Part shown: positions 18,561-26,400 of the stretch, one piece after another
How positions within the stretch are numbered: the first letter of the stretch is position 1
Layout of the letters: the number at the start of each line of letters is the position of its first letter
NCBI RefSeq assembly: GCF_000015165.1
Contig: NC_009485.1
Coordinates: 1,590,001-1,654,000, forward strand
Reading direction: 5' to 3'
Length of the DNA: 64,000 nt
From: Bradyrhizobium sp. BTAi1
GTDB lineage: Bacteria > Pseudomonadota > Alphaproteobacteria > Rhizobiales > Xanthobacteraceae
Notes under the pieces: model-generated
What the model saw: the letters and a program-made list of their open reading frames with translations, nothing else
What the model was told of the DNA's origin: nothing
The model's database searches: none
Made by a program: the position numbers and the translations under genes

Positions 18561-19088
18561 ATGGCGCGCATTTTTCATTTGTTGTCTGCAGGACTGCTCA
18601 CAATCGCGCTTGGAGGGTGCGAAACCGTAGCGGGCTCGGTCGCGGTCGTCGACGATGCAGGAACCACCGTGACGATCTCAGAGCCTGGGGACGTCAAATA
18701 TTATCCTTCAGATGAACCCTTGCGGTTGGGCGAGGAATATTTCAATCGCGGGATTTACGGAACAGCCGAGAAGTATTTCCAGAGTGCGGTCGAAAAGGCT
18801 CCGAAGGACGTGAGTGCATGGATCGGACTTGCCGCTAGCTATGACCGCCTTGGGCGTTTCGATCTGGCGGACCACGCGTATGGCCAAGCCATCAAGCTGG
18901 GTGGAGAAACCACGCAAATTCTCAATAACCTTGGTTACTCCTACATGCTGCGCGGAAAACTGACCGCCGCTCGGACGAAATTCATGGAAGCTTACCGGCG
19001 TGAACCTGATAACCCGACGGTTCTCAACAACATCAATCTGCTGAATTCAAGCTATCGATTCATTGAGCGCGAGCTGCCTCCGCAGTAG
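18561..19088 (+). CDS. tadD: TadD-like TPR lipoprotein, pilus assembly
   Basis: From ATG 18561 the product has 175 residues; the open frame begins at 18513. A lipobox LGGC is near residues 17-20, so it is an outer-membrane or periplasmic lipoprotein. At least three TPR units follow, for example EEYFNRGIYGTAEKYFQSAV, ASYDRLGRFDLADHAYGQAI and GYSYMLRGKLTAARTKFMEA. TadD proteins act as pilotins or scaffolds for the secretin and the platform. It is the last plus-strand gene of this pilus block. Confidence 0.85.
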   Translation: MARIFHLLSAGLLTIALGGCETVAGSVAVVDDAGTTVTISEPGDVKYYPSDEPLRLGEEYFNRGIYGTAEKYFQSAVEKAPKDVSAWIGLAASYDRLGRFDLADHAYGQAIKLGGETTQILNNLGYSYMLRGKLTAARTKFMEAYRREPDNPTVLNNINLLNSSYRFIERELPPQ

Positions 19089-19178
19089 ATGTATTCTGTA
19101 TCGAGCGGGGCTGGCGGCGCGGAGCGTTGCGTTGCATCGAACACAATCATCTCGCCATGACCGACGCTTCAATCGGAA

Positions 19179-20066
19179 TCAGAGGGCAGCCGTTTCGACG
19201 AGACCCCGGCGCAGGAACTCGGTGGCGCGTTCGGCTAGCACGGCCTTGCTGAAGTAAAAGCCTTGCCCGACCAGGCAGCCGGCGGAGACAAGGAAATCGA
19301 GCTGGACCTTGGTCTGAACGTCCTCCGCAACGACATTGATGCCGAGTTCACGCGCCAGACTCAGCATCACCCTGGTAATCGCGATAGCGCTGGCGTTTTC
19401 CGGGATGCCGAGGATGAAGCGCTGCGCCAGCTTGAGACGGTCCACCGGATAGGCACTCAAATAGGCGAGAGAGGAGTACCCGGTCCCGAAGTCGTCGATC
19501 GCAATACTCGCCCCGAGCCGCGGGACCCGTGCCAGGGCATCGCCATGTATCTGCGTGGTTTCCATCAAGACGGACTCGGTAAGCTCGAGTTCGATTTCGC
19601 CGGGACCAATGCTCCATCGTTTCAGGTCCTCAGCCAAATCCTCCTCGAACCCCGTGCAAATGCACAACTCCGCCGCGGAGACGTTGATCGCCAGGCGAGA
19701 TGGGGCGATTCCCTGGTCCCGCCAGGCCTTGAACTGCCGGCATGCCTGATCCAACACCCAGTGACCAAGGGGGCAGATCGTCCCTGTTTGTTCCGCAAGG
19801 GGAATGAAGAGATCGGGCAATAGCAGGCCGCGTCGCGGGTGGTTCCAGCGAACCAGCGCTTCCAGCCCGACGATCCGGCCGGAGGTACGCTCGACCTGTG
19901 GCTGGTAGTAGAGTTCGAGCTCATGGTTATCGAGCGCGGCGCGCAGTTCGTTGGTCAGCGTGAAATGTTCGCGCACTTCCCGGTCGAGTTCCTCGGCGTG
20001 GAAGCAATAGCGGTTACGGCCTTCGTCCTTTGCCCGATAGAGTGCGAGATCGGCCTGGGTTAGCAT
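19179..20066 (-). CDS. EAL-domain phosphodiesterase with truncated GGDEF domain
   Basis: A 295-residue protein. It starts inside the last 35 residues of a GGDEF domain (ADLALYRAKDEGRNRY) and continues with a full EAL domain: EALVRW, INVSA, ELELTES, DDFGTGYSS, VDRLK, VVAED and GCLVGQGFYF. The main catalytic acidic and Asn residues appear present, so cyclic-di-GMP hydrolysis is possible. Upstream the GGDEF frame (ITVSTGISFCDPAIAEPE) stays open without a start codon up to a stop within the FixK-type box at 20147-20160. The gene therefore looks like a GGDEF-EAL gene that lost its 5' part. It lies opposite in strand to tadD, inside the tad locus. Confidence 0.82.
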   Translation of the reverse strand: MLTQADLALYRAKDEGRNRYCFHAEELDREVREHFTLTNELRAALDNHELELYYQPQVERTSGRIVGLEALVRWNHPRRGLLLPDLFIPLAEQTGTICPLGHWVLDQACRQFKAWRDQGIAPSRLAINVSAAELCICTGFEEDLAEDLKRWSIGPGEIELELTESVLMETTQIHGDALARVPRLGASIAIDDFGTGYSSLAYLSAYPVDRLKLAQRFILGIPENASAIAITRVMLSLARELGINVVAEDVQTKVQLDFLVSAGCLVGQGFYFSKAVLAERATEFLRRGLVETAAL

Positions 20067-20146
20067 CGTCTCAGGTTCCGCAATCGCCGGATCGCAGAAT
20101 GAGATTCCGGTGCTTACCGTGATGTGAATCTCGGACGCGGATCGGC

Positions 20147-20160
20147 TTGATCCAGATCAA
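20147..20160. promoter_or_regulatory. Second FixK/FNR-type box, upstream of EAL gene
   Basis: TTGATCCAGATCAA is a perfect TTGAT-N4-ATCAA palindrome. On the minus strand it lies about 80 bases before the EAL start, compatible with a promoter and a leader of about 45 nt, though no strong -10 is seen there. On the plus strand a class II start would fall near 20195 with a TGATAT-like -10, giving a transcript antisense to the tadE-like genes. The direction cannot be settled from sequence. Confidence 0.55.
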
Positions 20161-20222
20161 CTACAGATCCCGGCCTGGAACGGGTGATATACGCGCTGGT
20201 GTGCGATCTTGCGCAACGCCCG

Positions 20223-20642
20223 CTACGGATATTGCGGCGGATAGCATGCCGTCGTGCTCAACGTCATGGTGTTGGCGCTGCCAAACGTTGAAGTCCCATA
20301 AAACCACGGGATGACAAACTGGAACGTATAGGTTGCGCTCACCTGCTTGCCGCAGGCAGGTTGCGTGACCGTGAAGGCCGCAGCCGTGACATCAAGCCCC
20401 CATGCCTCGCCTACGGCATAATTTTGGATCAGGCCCGCGTTGGCGCACGCCGTGCTATTGACGGCGGCGCATCGCGCGGCGGCTTCGGTCGCCCGGCTCA
20501 AGGTCGTAAATGTCCATAGCAGGCGGCCGATGTCGATGATTCCGAAGATGAACAGCAACAGCACCGGCAGGACGAAGCCATATTCAATGGCGACTGCGCC
20601 GCTCCGACGAGGCCGAGTTCGCGATTTCAGGATTGGCGCCAT
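20223..20642 (-). CDS. TadE-like pseudopilin
   Basis: A 139-residue protein with the TadE/TadG N-terminus: a basic stretch, then SGAVAIEYGFVLPVLLLFIFGIIDIGRLLW, in short a cleavage-type Gly with the +5 Glu followed by a long hydrophobic helix. The remainder is extracytoplasmic with four cysteines that may form disulfides. TadE-type pseudopilins are processed by the prepilin peptidase and are needed for Flp pilus assembly. It is the third gene of a minus-strand tadG-tadE-tadE set, starting 3 nt after the preceding stop. Confidence 0.87.
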   Translation of the reverse strand: MAPILKSRTRPRRSGAVAIEYGFVLPVLLLFIFGIIDIGRLLWTFTTLSRATEAAARCAAVNSTACANAGLIQNYAVGEAWGLDVTAAAFTVTQPACGKQVSATYTFQFVIPWFYGTSTFGSANTMTLSTTACYPPQYP

Positions 20643-20645
20643 CGC

Positions 20646-21128
20646 CTAGTTCACCCTGACCACCGCTTTCGCGGTAAATGTGCTCGGCACCGGCAGACCG
20701 GGAAGGGACAAAATGCTCAGGTGATTGAGCGCCGCGTTGACCTGAACATATTGGCTCACAGCGCTCCCGTCGGGGCAAGTCGAACTGCATGTCGCCACCG
20801 CGATGCCGGTTGCTTGTGGACAGCCGCAAAACTGCGATGGAGCCGGAGTGGCTGTCAGGGCCGGCGTGCCGCCCGGATAGACGCTGCTCGCATTGAGTAC
20901 CGAATTGGTAATGCCCGCGGAATCCCAACCGTTCTTGGCCGCATATAGCATGCCTGCTTCGACCGCATTGCTCACCTGCATTGCCTCATACATGGCGAAC
21001 CCGAGATCGACCGTCCCCACCAGTAGAATGAACAGGAATGGGATAAACAGCGCGAACTCGATGGCCGCCGTGCCCGATTCACTCCGGCGTCCGGACAGTT
21101 TTCCAAATCTCGTCTTGGTCGGGGTCAT
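20646..21128 (-). CDS. tadE: TadE-like pseudopilin
   Basis: From ATG 21128, with GAGGAG upstream, the product has 160 residues; the open frame runs to 21170. The N-terminus carries ESGTAAIEFALFIPFLFILL, matching the TadE processing region and hydrophobic helix. A cysteine-rich middle (CGCPQATG and nearby Cys residues) follows, with a beta-rich end. It sits between the TadG-like gene (13 nt gap) and the other TadE-like gene and probably shares their transcript. Confidence 0.88.
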   Translation of the reverse strand: MTPTKTRFGKLSGRRSESGTAAIEFALFIPFLFILLVGTVDLGFAMYEAMQVSNAVEAGMLYAAKNGWDSAGITNSVLNASSVYPGGTPALTATPAPSQFCGCPQATGIAVATCSSTCPDGSAVSQYVQVNAALNHLSILSLPGLPVPSTFTAKAVVRVN

Positions 21129-21141
21129 AAATGCTCCTCGT

Positions 21142-22404
21142 CTACTCGACAAGCCGAGACGCGCTGCCACCGATCGGAACGGCGCATTGAGAGCCGAGAG
21201 TGGCGTTATTGTAAATCGCGATCTTGCGAGCGATCAGCTGACCGCAGGTGCGGGCATTCAGCGTCGCGTTGTTGTCGAACTGGAGGATCTGATTCGGAAA
21301 ATAGACGGCGCCATTTAGGTTCAGGATCGTGTTGTTGCTGAATCTCTGAGTACTCGTTGAAGTCGCAGTCCGGGGGCTGGCAAAGACCAGACCGGTATAT
21401 TCTCCACTTGTGGGGGCCGTGAGGTTCATCGTCAAATTATTCCCAAGGGACATGGCGTAATTGCCATTGATGATCAGCGTGACGCCGGTTCCGTTCACCG
21501 TCACGTTGTTTTGCAGACTTAGTTGAGTGTCGATGTAATAGGCGCCGGGGTCGAGGTTGAGCGTTACGTTATTGCTGTAATTCAAACGGCATAAATGGAC
21601 TTCCCCGGTGGGGTTGAGGATATGCACGGTGGAGGCGGACGCAGGCGGATTTGTGCAAGGGCCTGGCGGCGGCTGCAGCGGGACGCCGGCGTAGGGGTCC
21701 GTCATCGCCGCGGCATTCTGCTTTTGAGGCGTGCCGGTAAGTCTGGCGTTGTTCGCCAGCGACCACTTCCCGACCACCGAAACGGGGCCCGTGATCAAGG
21801 CGTTGTTGTTGAGCGTGAGGGCGCTGTTGCTGTTGGAGTTGGCGCCGACGCCGCAAGCATTCACGGCGGCGTTGTTGTTGAGATAAACCGCCGCGGAGGC
21901 CGTAGGGTCCAGCGCAAAAACGCAATAGAGGCCCGCATTGCCCTGGAGCGCCACCGCGCTTACGCCCAGCTTGAAAATCCCCGAGCCGAACAATCCAACG
22001 AGAATGAGAGTCTGAGGCTGGGTGATGATCACCTGGACCGCGGTTGGATCCGCGGCATGCGCGGCGCTGGCCGGCGGACTGACCGGCGGATGATTGACGG
22101 TGATCACGACGCCATCGACGCCGTTGACATAGCCGACGGCGGCCGCGAGCGCATACGCCTCGGTCCTGAAATCGGCGGGATGGCCTGTTGCCAGTGCGGT
22201 TGCGGCGCCGAACGCCGCCGCGTCCGCGGCCGACTGCATTTGACGATGCTTGTAAATGGCGAAACCGATGTCGACAGCCAACGCGGCCATGCCGATCAAC
22301 ACGGCCGCTAACAGGCCCATTTGTATGGCGACGCTGCCCTGGTGCGACCAGCGAAGTTTTCGTGCCAGGGCGCCGATCCGAATACGCATCCTAATGTACC
22401 CCAT
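21142..22404 (-). CDS. tadG: TadG-like pilus protein with Asn-rich repeats
   Basis: About 420 residues from ATG 22404; ATG 22389 is an equal candidate and the frame is open to 22581. A TadG N-terminus is clear: QGSVAIQMGLLAAVLIGMAALAVDIG, then KHRQMQSAADAAAFGAATAL. The C-terminal 250 residues are unusual, with repeated short units holding NN or NNN (YLNNNAAV, LTLNNNALI, SLANNARL, YSNNVTLNL, LQNNVTVNG, SLGNNLTMNL, FSNNTILNL, FDNNATLN). This suggests a parallel beta-helix. The function of this part is unknown; an adhesive surface role is possible. Confidence 0.82.
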   Translation of the reverse strand: MGYIRMRIRIGALARKLRWSHQGSVAIQMGLLAAVLIGMAALAVDIGFAIYKHRQMQSAADAAAFGAATALATGHPADFRTEAYALAAAVGYVNGVDGVVITVNHPPVSPPASAAHAADPTAVQVIITQPQTLILVGLFGSGIFKLGVSAVALQGNAGLYCVFALDPTASAAVYLNNNAAVNACGVGANSNSNSALTLNNNALITGPVSVVGKWSLANNARLTGTPQKQNAAAMTDPYAGVPLQPPPGPCTNPPASASTVHILNPTGEVHLCRLNYSNNVTLNLDPGAYYIDTQLSLQNNVTVNGTGVTLIINGNYAMSLGNNLTMNLTAPTSGEYTGLVFASPRTATSTSTQRFSNNTILNLNGAVYFPNQILQFDNNATLNARTCGQLIARKIAIYNNATLGSQCAVPIGGSASRLVE

Positions 22405-22725
22405 ACAGATGCTGTCCGCGATGCGGCCACATGACGAAGCCGCAAAACGGGTCAGTTGCATAACGGCTCGATGTCGGCTCGCTCCACGCGAGCCGACCTG
22501 ACATGGCTGCTCGAAATTAGAACGTTCCGCGATGCGAAATGCTCTGCCGTCGAGCGCCGATCGATAATCGCGCAACGTCATGAACTATAATGCCAGAGTT
22601 ACCGATACCGTTGCTCTTGCCCTTGGCGCATCGGGGCACGTGCTGTCCAAAAACGCGCAAGGGTTTGGGAACCGTATTCTTTTGGGGTGTTGAGCTATGT
22701 CAACGCTTAATTGTCAATCTGTAAT

Positions 22726-22740
22726 ATCAATACCATTGAT
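22726..22740. promoter_or_regulatory. Perfect dyad upstream of flp
   Basis: ATCAAT-ACC-ATTGAT at 22726-22740 is a perfect palindrome 32 bases before the flp start, in an AT-rich stretch between the divergent tadG-like and flp genes. It may be an operator in the shared promoter region. Half-site order is opposite to that of FNR boxes, so it is a different site. Confidence 0.35.
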
Positions 22741-22772
22741 TGTATCTGTATTCAGGAACAAAGGGGCATGGG

Positions 22773-22964
22773 ATGCGTAAGTTCGCTACAAAGGTGGCCG
22801 GCTGGCTTTCGATCGACTCTGAGTCAGGTGTCACCGCGATCGAATATGGGCTTCTCGCCGCGCTGATCGCTGTCGTGATCATCGTGGGCGTGACGCTCAT
22901 CGGCACCAACCTCCAGGCCATATTCAACTACATCGGCGGCAAGCTGAAGGTACCTGGCACCTAG
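22773..22964 (+). CDS. flp: Flp/Fap-type pilin subunit
   Basis: A 63-residue pilin from ATG 22773, whose SD is the AAAGGGG 6-8 bases upstream. The short leader ends in SESG, followed by VTAIEYGLLAALIAVVIIVG, which contains the Flp motif with Glu+5 and Tyr+6 and a long hydrophobic helix. This is the main shaft subunit, cleaved by the CpaA peptidase encoded about 400 bases downstream. A decayed duplicate follows at 23092. Confidence 0.93.
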   Translation: MRKFATKVAGWLSIDSESGVTAIEYGLLAALIAVVIIVGVTLIGTNLQAIFNYIGGKLKVPGT

Positions 22965-23091
22965 TAGTCTCAGCCGGCGACGCCGTGGCCGTCGCCATGT
23001 GGTGATCGCCAGACTGCCGTTGCGGTGTTGAACCGCATCAGGACGTCATGAGCGCGTTCCGATTTTGTCGATTTTGACAATGGGGCATGCG

Positions 23092-23283
23092 ATGCGTAAG
23101 TTCGCTACAAGGGTAGCCGGCTGGCTTTCGATGGAGTTTTAGTCAGGTGTCACCGCGATCGAATAGGGGCTTCTCGCCGCACCGATCGCTGTCGTGATCA
23201 TCGTGGGCGTAACGCTCATCGGCGCCAACCTCGAGGCCATATCCAAATACATTAGTGGCAAGCTAATGGTACCGATGCCTAGT
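23092..23283 (+). pseudogene. Second flp copy, inactivated
   Basis: A tandem duplicate of flp, offset by 319 bases and closely similar over its length. In-frame stops are at 23140-23142 (GAG to TAG just before the leader cleavage site) and 23164-23166 (TAG in place of the conserved Tyr+6 codon). An extra base near the end also shifts the frame. The similarity continues on both sides, from about 22761/23080 to about 23010/23325, so a block of about 250 bases was duplicated. Many differences are at third positions, which suggests that the copy was functional for a time. Confidence 0.9.
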
Positions 23284-23354
23284 AGTTTACACCAGCGACG
23301 CTGGCGTCGTCGCCGCGCGCCAGGACGCGCGGCATTTGCGGGTGGACAGAAGCC

Positions 23355-23909
23355 ATGAGCCTTCTGTTTCTGGTCCACGCTATCTGTCAGCCGGCGAGCC
23401 TGATTGTGCTCGGCATCAGCGCTGCCATCGATTTGAAGGACAGAGTCATTCCAAATGAGCTTGTGGTGGCTATCGCCGTGATCGGATTTGCTCAGGGTCT
23501 TGCTTTGAGACCCGGGCTGGTTTGGTTTAGCCTGCTCGTTGCCATCATTGTATTCTTCGGGCTATGGATCGTCGCTCACGTCAAGATCATTGGGGGCGGC
23601 GACCTGAAGCTCATCAGCGCCGTGACACTTCTTGTCCCGCCCGATCGCGTTGGACAGCTCTTGATCGACATCGTTCTGGCCGGCGGGCTGCTCAGCTGCT
23701 TCTATCTCGCGGCGCATTACGGGCTTAAGCGTCTGCCCGAGCCTCGATCCGCCGCGGCGGAAGCTGCTCCTTCGGCGAAGAAGAGCGGGTTTGTCCGGAC
23801 GCTCAAGGCGGAGCGTATCAGGATCGGTGGAGGATATCCTATGCCTTACGCCGTGGCCGTGCTGGGCGGCGTCATCGTTTACAACGCCATGCAGTTCCTT
23901 CAACCTTAG
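23355..23909 (+). CDS. cpaA: CpaA/TadV, A24-family prepilin peptidase
   Basis: A 184-residue membrane protein with the two aspartates of type IV prepilin peptidases: D26 in AAIDLKDRVIPN and D83 in GGGDLKLI (the GxGD motif). Four or more hydrophobic segments surround them. It lacks the N-terminal methylase domain, as usual for Flp-type enzymes. It should process the Flp pilin and the TadE/TadG pseudopilins. A polar insert (Ala/Lys-rich, residues about 125-155) precedes the last membrane segment. Confidence 0.92.
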   Translation: MSLLFLVHAICQPASLIVLGISAAIDLKDRVIPNELVVAIAVIGFAQGLALRPGLVWFSLLVAIIVFFGLWIVAHVKIIGGGDLKLISAVTLLVPPDRVGQLLIDIVLAGGLLSCFYLAAHYGLKRLPEPRSAAAEAAPSAKKSGFVRTLKAERIRIGGGYPMPYAVAVLGGVIVYNAMQFLQP

Positions 23910-23964
23910 TTGTGCCGTTGCGCGATAATCAGCCAATCAACGGCAGGATATGAGGAAGCGCAAG

Positions 23965-24878
23965 ATGCCCATTCCCACCATGCCCGACGAGAAAATGCGC
24001 CTTGCGCTGAAGGAGCTGGAGCAGGCCGCTTAAAACCACGAGCGATGGGCCGAAATGAATTTCGGCACCGTGATCTGGCGCCGGATCAACGGGATATCAG
24101 CGACGACGCGCATCGCATGTGCCGGTTTGGCCAATGGTACTAAAAGGATGGGATAAGCGAGCTTGAATACCATCCCGGCGTCGCAGAGATCGGACTTGAG
24201 CATGAGCGGATGCATCAGCATGCGGCGAGACTCCTGCGGGCGTCCGCGAGTGGCGACCCGATCGAGATCGGGGACTTCGAACGCTTCGTGACCTCGGTGA
24301 AACGTCTGCGTCTGGAACTCGCGACCGTCCAGCGTGAACTCGCGGATACGCTCTTTAACCTTGATCCGTTGACGGGGACGCGGAGCCGCACATCGTTGCT
24401 GACAGGCCTCCGCGAGCAACGGGAACTGGTAAGGCGCGGCGTGCAACCGTGCGCCCTGGCGATGATGGATCTGGATCACTTCAAGGCTATCAACGATAAG
24501 TATGGACACGCCACCGGGGACAAGGTGCTGATCTATTTTGCGCGCCACATCATCATGCACCTGCGCCCCTACGACAAGATATTTCGATTTGGCGGCGACG
24601 AGTTTCTGATCTTTATGCCGGACGCCGACCTGAAGGCAGGCCGCGACGTCGTTGATCGGTTGCGGGAGGAACTCGGGGCGTTGCGAATTGACGCGAATGG
24701 CAAGGAGATGTTTCAAGTCACCGTCTCGTTCGGGTTGACCCTTTTGGACCCGGACATACCCGTAGAGCAGTCCATTGATCGCGCCGACAACGCTCTTTAC
24801 GTCGCCAAGGCGATGGGAAGGAACCGCGTAATCGTCTGGAACGATTCAATGAGTGCATCCCCGGCCGGCTCTGTCTAA
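23965..24878 (+). pseudogene. CZB-GGDEF diguanylate cyclase with stops and frameshift
   Basis: Starts at ATG 23965 with AGGA upstream (MPIPTMPDEKMRLALKELEQAA). A TAA at 24031-24033 replaces an expected Tyr codon before NHERWAE. The frame then shifts near 24075, after GTVI, into LAPDQRDISDDAHRMCRFGQWY, where a second TAA (24141-24143) stops it. It then continues with LEHERMHQHAARLL and a complete GGDEF domain. The CZB zinc ligands (His of NHERW, Cys of CRFGQW and the later His pair) can still be read. The remaining open frame 24210-24878 (222 residues) keeps RxxD (119-122) and GGDEF (128-132), so a zinc-blind cyclase could still be made from ATG 24210. Confidence 0.82.
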
Positions 24879-25082
24879 ATGCTGGTGTGCCAAAGGACGT
24901 AATTCCCGCAGGCTCAAACTTGGTTCGATACCGGAGATCTCCGCCCTCGCGCGTATTCTCTTGAAGACGAAGCGTAGGTTTCGCTCGGGTTCGAGCAGAC
25001 CCTCGGCAACGATCAGCGCGCAGACCGCCGCTCGTACGTCTCCATCACACACTGCGATAACCTGGTCCGCCCGCCAGCTCAA
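24846..25082 (-). other. Small open frame, possible decayed conserved protein
   Basis: Encodes 78 residues. The first 30 (QVIAVCDGDVRAAVCALIVAEG) look like the opening of short proteins I associate with Bradyrhizobium, but the rest shows no recognisable content. The 3' end overlaps the end of the GGDEF gene. It may be a fragment or chance. Confidence 0.25.
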
Positions 25083-25465
25083 GAGCGTCAGGCTCGATCT
25101 GGCAAATTTGCGCGGAGGGACGGAACATTGGGCCGCATTCCGTGTTGACCGGACGGTCGTGTCCTATTTTGTTCACTTGTCAATCGAGACCCATGGCGAG
25201 GCTTTATCGGCTCGGTTGGCGTGTCCGCGTGCGTTGCGTTTGCGGCGTTGTGGATGCCCCTGTCAGCGAGAGAAAGTGCGAATATAAGGCCAAGCCAGAC
25301 TTGCAAACTGCGTGTGGGCGAAAGGTCGCGGTTTTCCGCTCGGGAGACTCGGCAGCCGTTTGATGCGTCCGCGATCCGGAAGCAGGGGTGTGAACTTGAT
25401 CGAGCGTTGGTCGAACCCGAAAGGCAGTGCCTGCTTACGAGTTTCGGCGATTGAAGGTTGCGTAC
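25083..25465. other. Region without recognisable gene
   Basis: About 380 bases between the cyclase region and cheR. Several short open frames exist on both strands, but none has a credible start with SD or a familiar sequence. No repeat or clear regulatory site was seen. Confidence 0.4.
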
Positions 25466-26344
25466 CTATCGAAGCCCGGTACCAGCCGTTAATGCAGGCG
25501 CGCCTCGGGTTGACATCTTCCCCAGCCTGTTCATGGCACCGGTCGGCCTGTAGAGACCACGTCGTTCCGTCACCGGCTTAAACGCGTCCATCAGCCCCAC
25601 GAGAGTCTCAGCCGCGCCGAGCATTAGAAAGCCGTCAGGCTCAATCGCCTTGGCCAGGCGATTAAAGATATTGATCTTAGTTTCTTGATCGAAATAGATC
25701 AGCACATTTCTGCAGAAAATGACGTCAAAGATACCAAGCCTTGAAAAGTCATGCAGGAGATTGAGCTGGCGATGCTGAACCATCGCGCGCAGATCGGCAT
25801 TGATCTGCCAAAGCTCGCCTGTCTGCTTGAAGTATTTGACCAGTAACTGAATTGGCAGACCGCGCTGGACTTCAAACTGGCTGTAGAGTCCCGTCTTGGA
25901 CTTCTCGAGCACTTCCTGCGAGAGATCGGTTGCAAGAACCTCAACTCGCCAACCATTCAAAGCTAGCCCCATCTCCTTCAAGCACATCGCGATCGAATAA
26001 GGTTCCTGGCCGGTTGAGCCGGCCGCGCACCAGATCCGAACGCTCCGGCGACCCGCGCGCGTCTTAAGCAGCTCTGGCATGATCACATCGCGAAAATGAT
26101 CGAACGGTGTCTTGTCCCGGAAGAAGAACGTCTCATTGGTGGTCATTGCTTCGACCACCTGAGCGACAAAGGGACTCGAGCCACCCTTCAGCTTCTGCAC
26201 GAGGTCGCTAACGTCGCGCATCCCAGATTTGCGCGCCAATGGGAGCAGCCGGCTTTCAAGCAGGTATTGCTTGTCTGACGACAGATCGAGACCTGAATGA
26301 TCCTTGAGAAGTTTGCGCAGGAATTCGTAGTCAGGAGGGATCAT
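25466..26344 (-). CDS. cheR: CheR, chemotaxis protein methyltransferase
   Basis: A 292-residue protein with the CheR all-alpha N-terminal domain and the SAM-dependent methyltransferase domain. Motifs seen are TTNETFFFRD, RIWCAAGSTGQEPYSIAM (SAM binding), VLATDLSQ, and FDVIFCRNVLIYFD. It methylates glutamates of chemoreceptors for adaptation. A receptor gene lies divergently 0.9 kb away and a CheY-like gene lies directly upstream on the same strand. A short Thr/Ala-rich tail follows the domain. Confidence 0.93.
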   Translation of the reverse strand: MIPPDYEFLRKLLKDHSGLDLSSDKQYLLESRLLPLARKSGMRDVSDLVQKLKGGSSPFVAQVVEAMTTNETFFFRDKTPFDHFRDVIMPELLKTRAGRRSVRIWCAAGSTGQEPYSIAMCLKEMGLALNGWRVEVLATDLSQEVLEKSKTGLYSQFEVQRGLPIQLLVKYFKQTGELWQINADLRAMVQHRQLNLLHDFSRLGIFDVIFCRNVLIYFDQETKINIFNRLAKAIEPDGFLMLGAAETLVGLMDAFKPVTERRGLYRPTGAMNRLGKMSTRGAPALTAGTGLR

Positions 26345-26400
26345 GGGTGCTCTCGAAAGCAGGCGAATTGATCACGGAGATATCCGCGAATTCTGGTCAA

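Noticed and set aside
22965..23010. GGCGACG...CGTCGCC hairpin after flp as a terminator
   Set aside because: The stem is plausible but no T-run follows, and the same sequence is part of the duplicated block, so it is not called.
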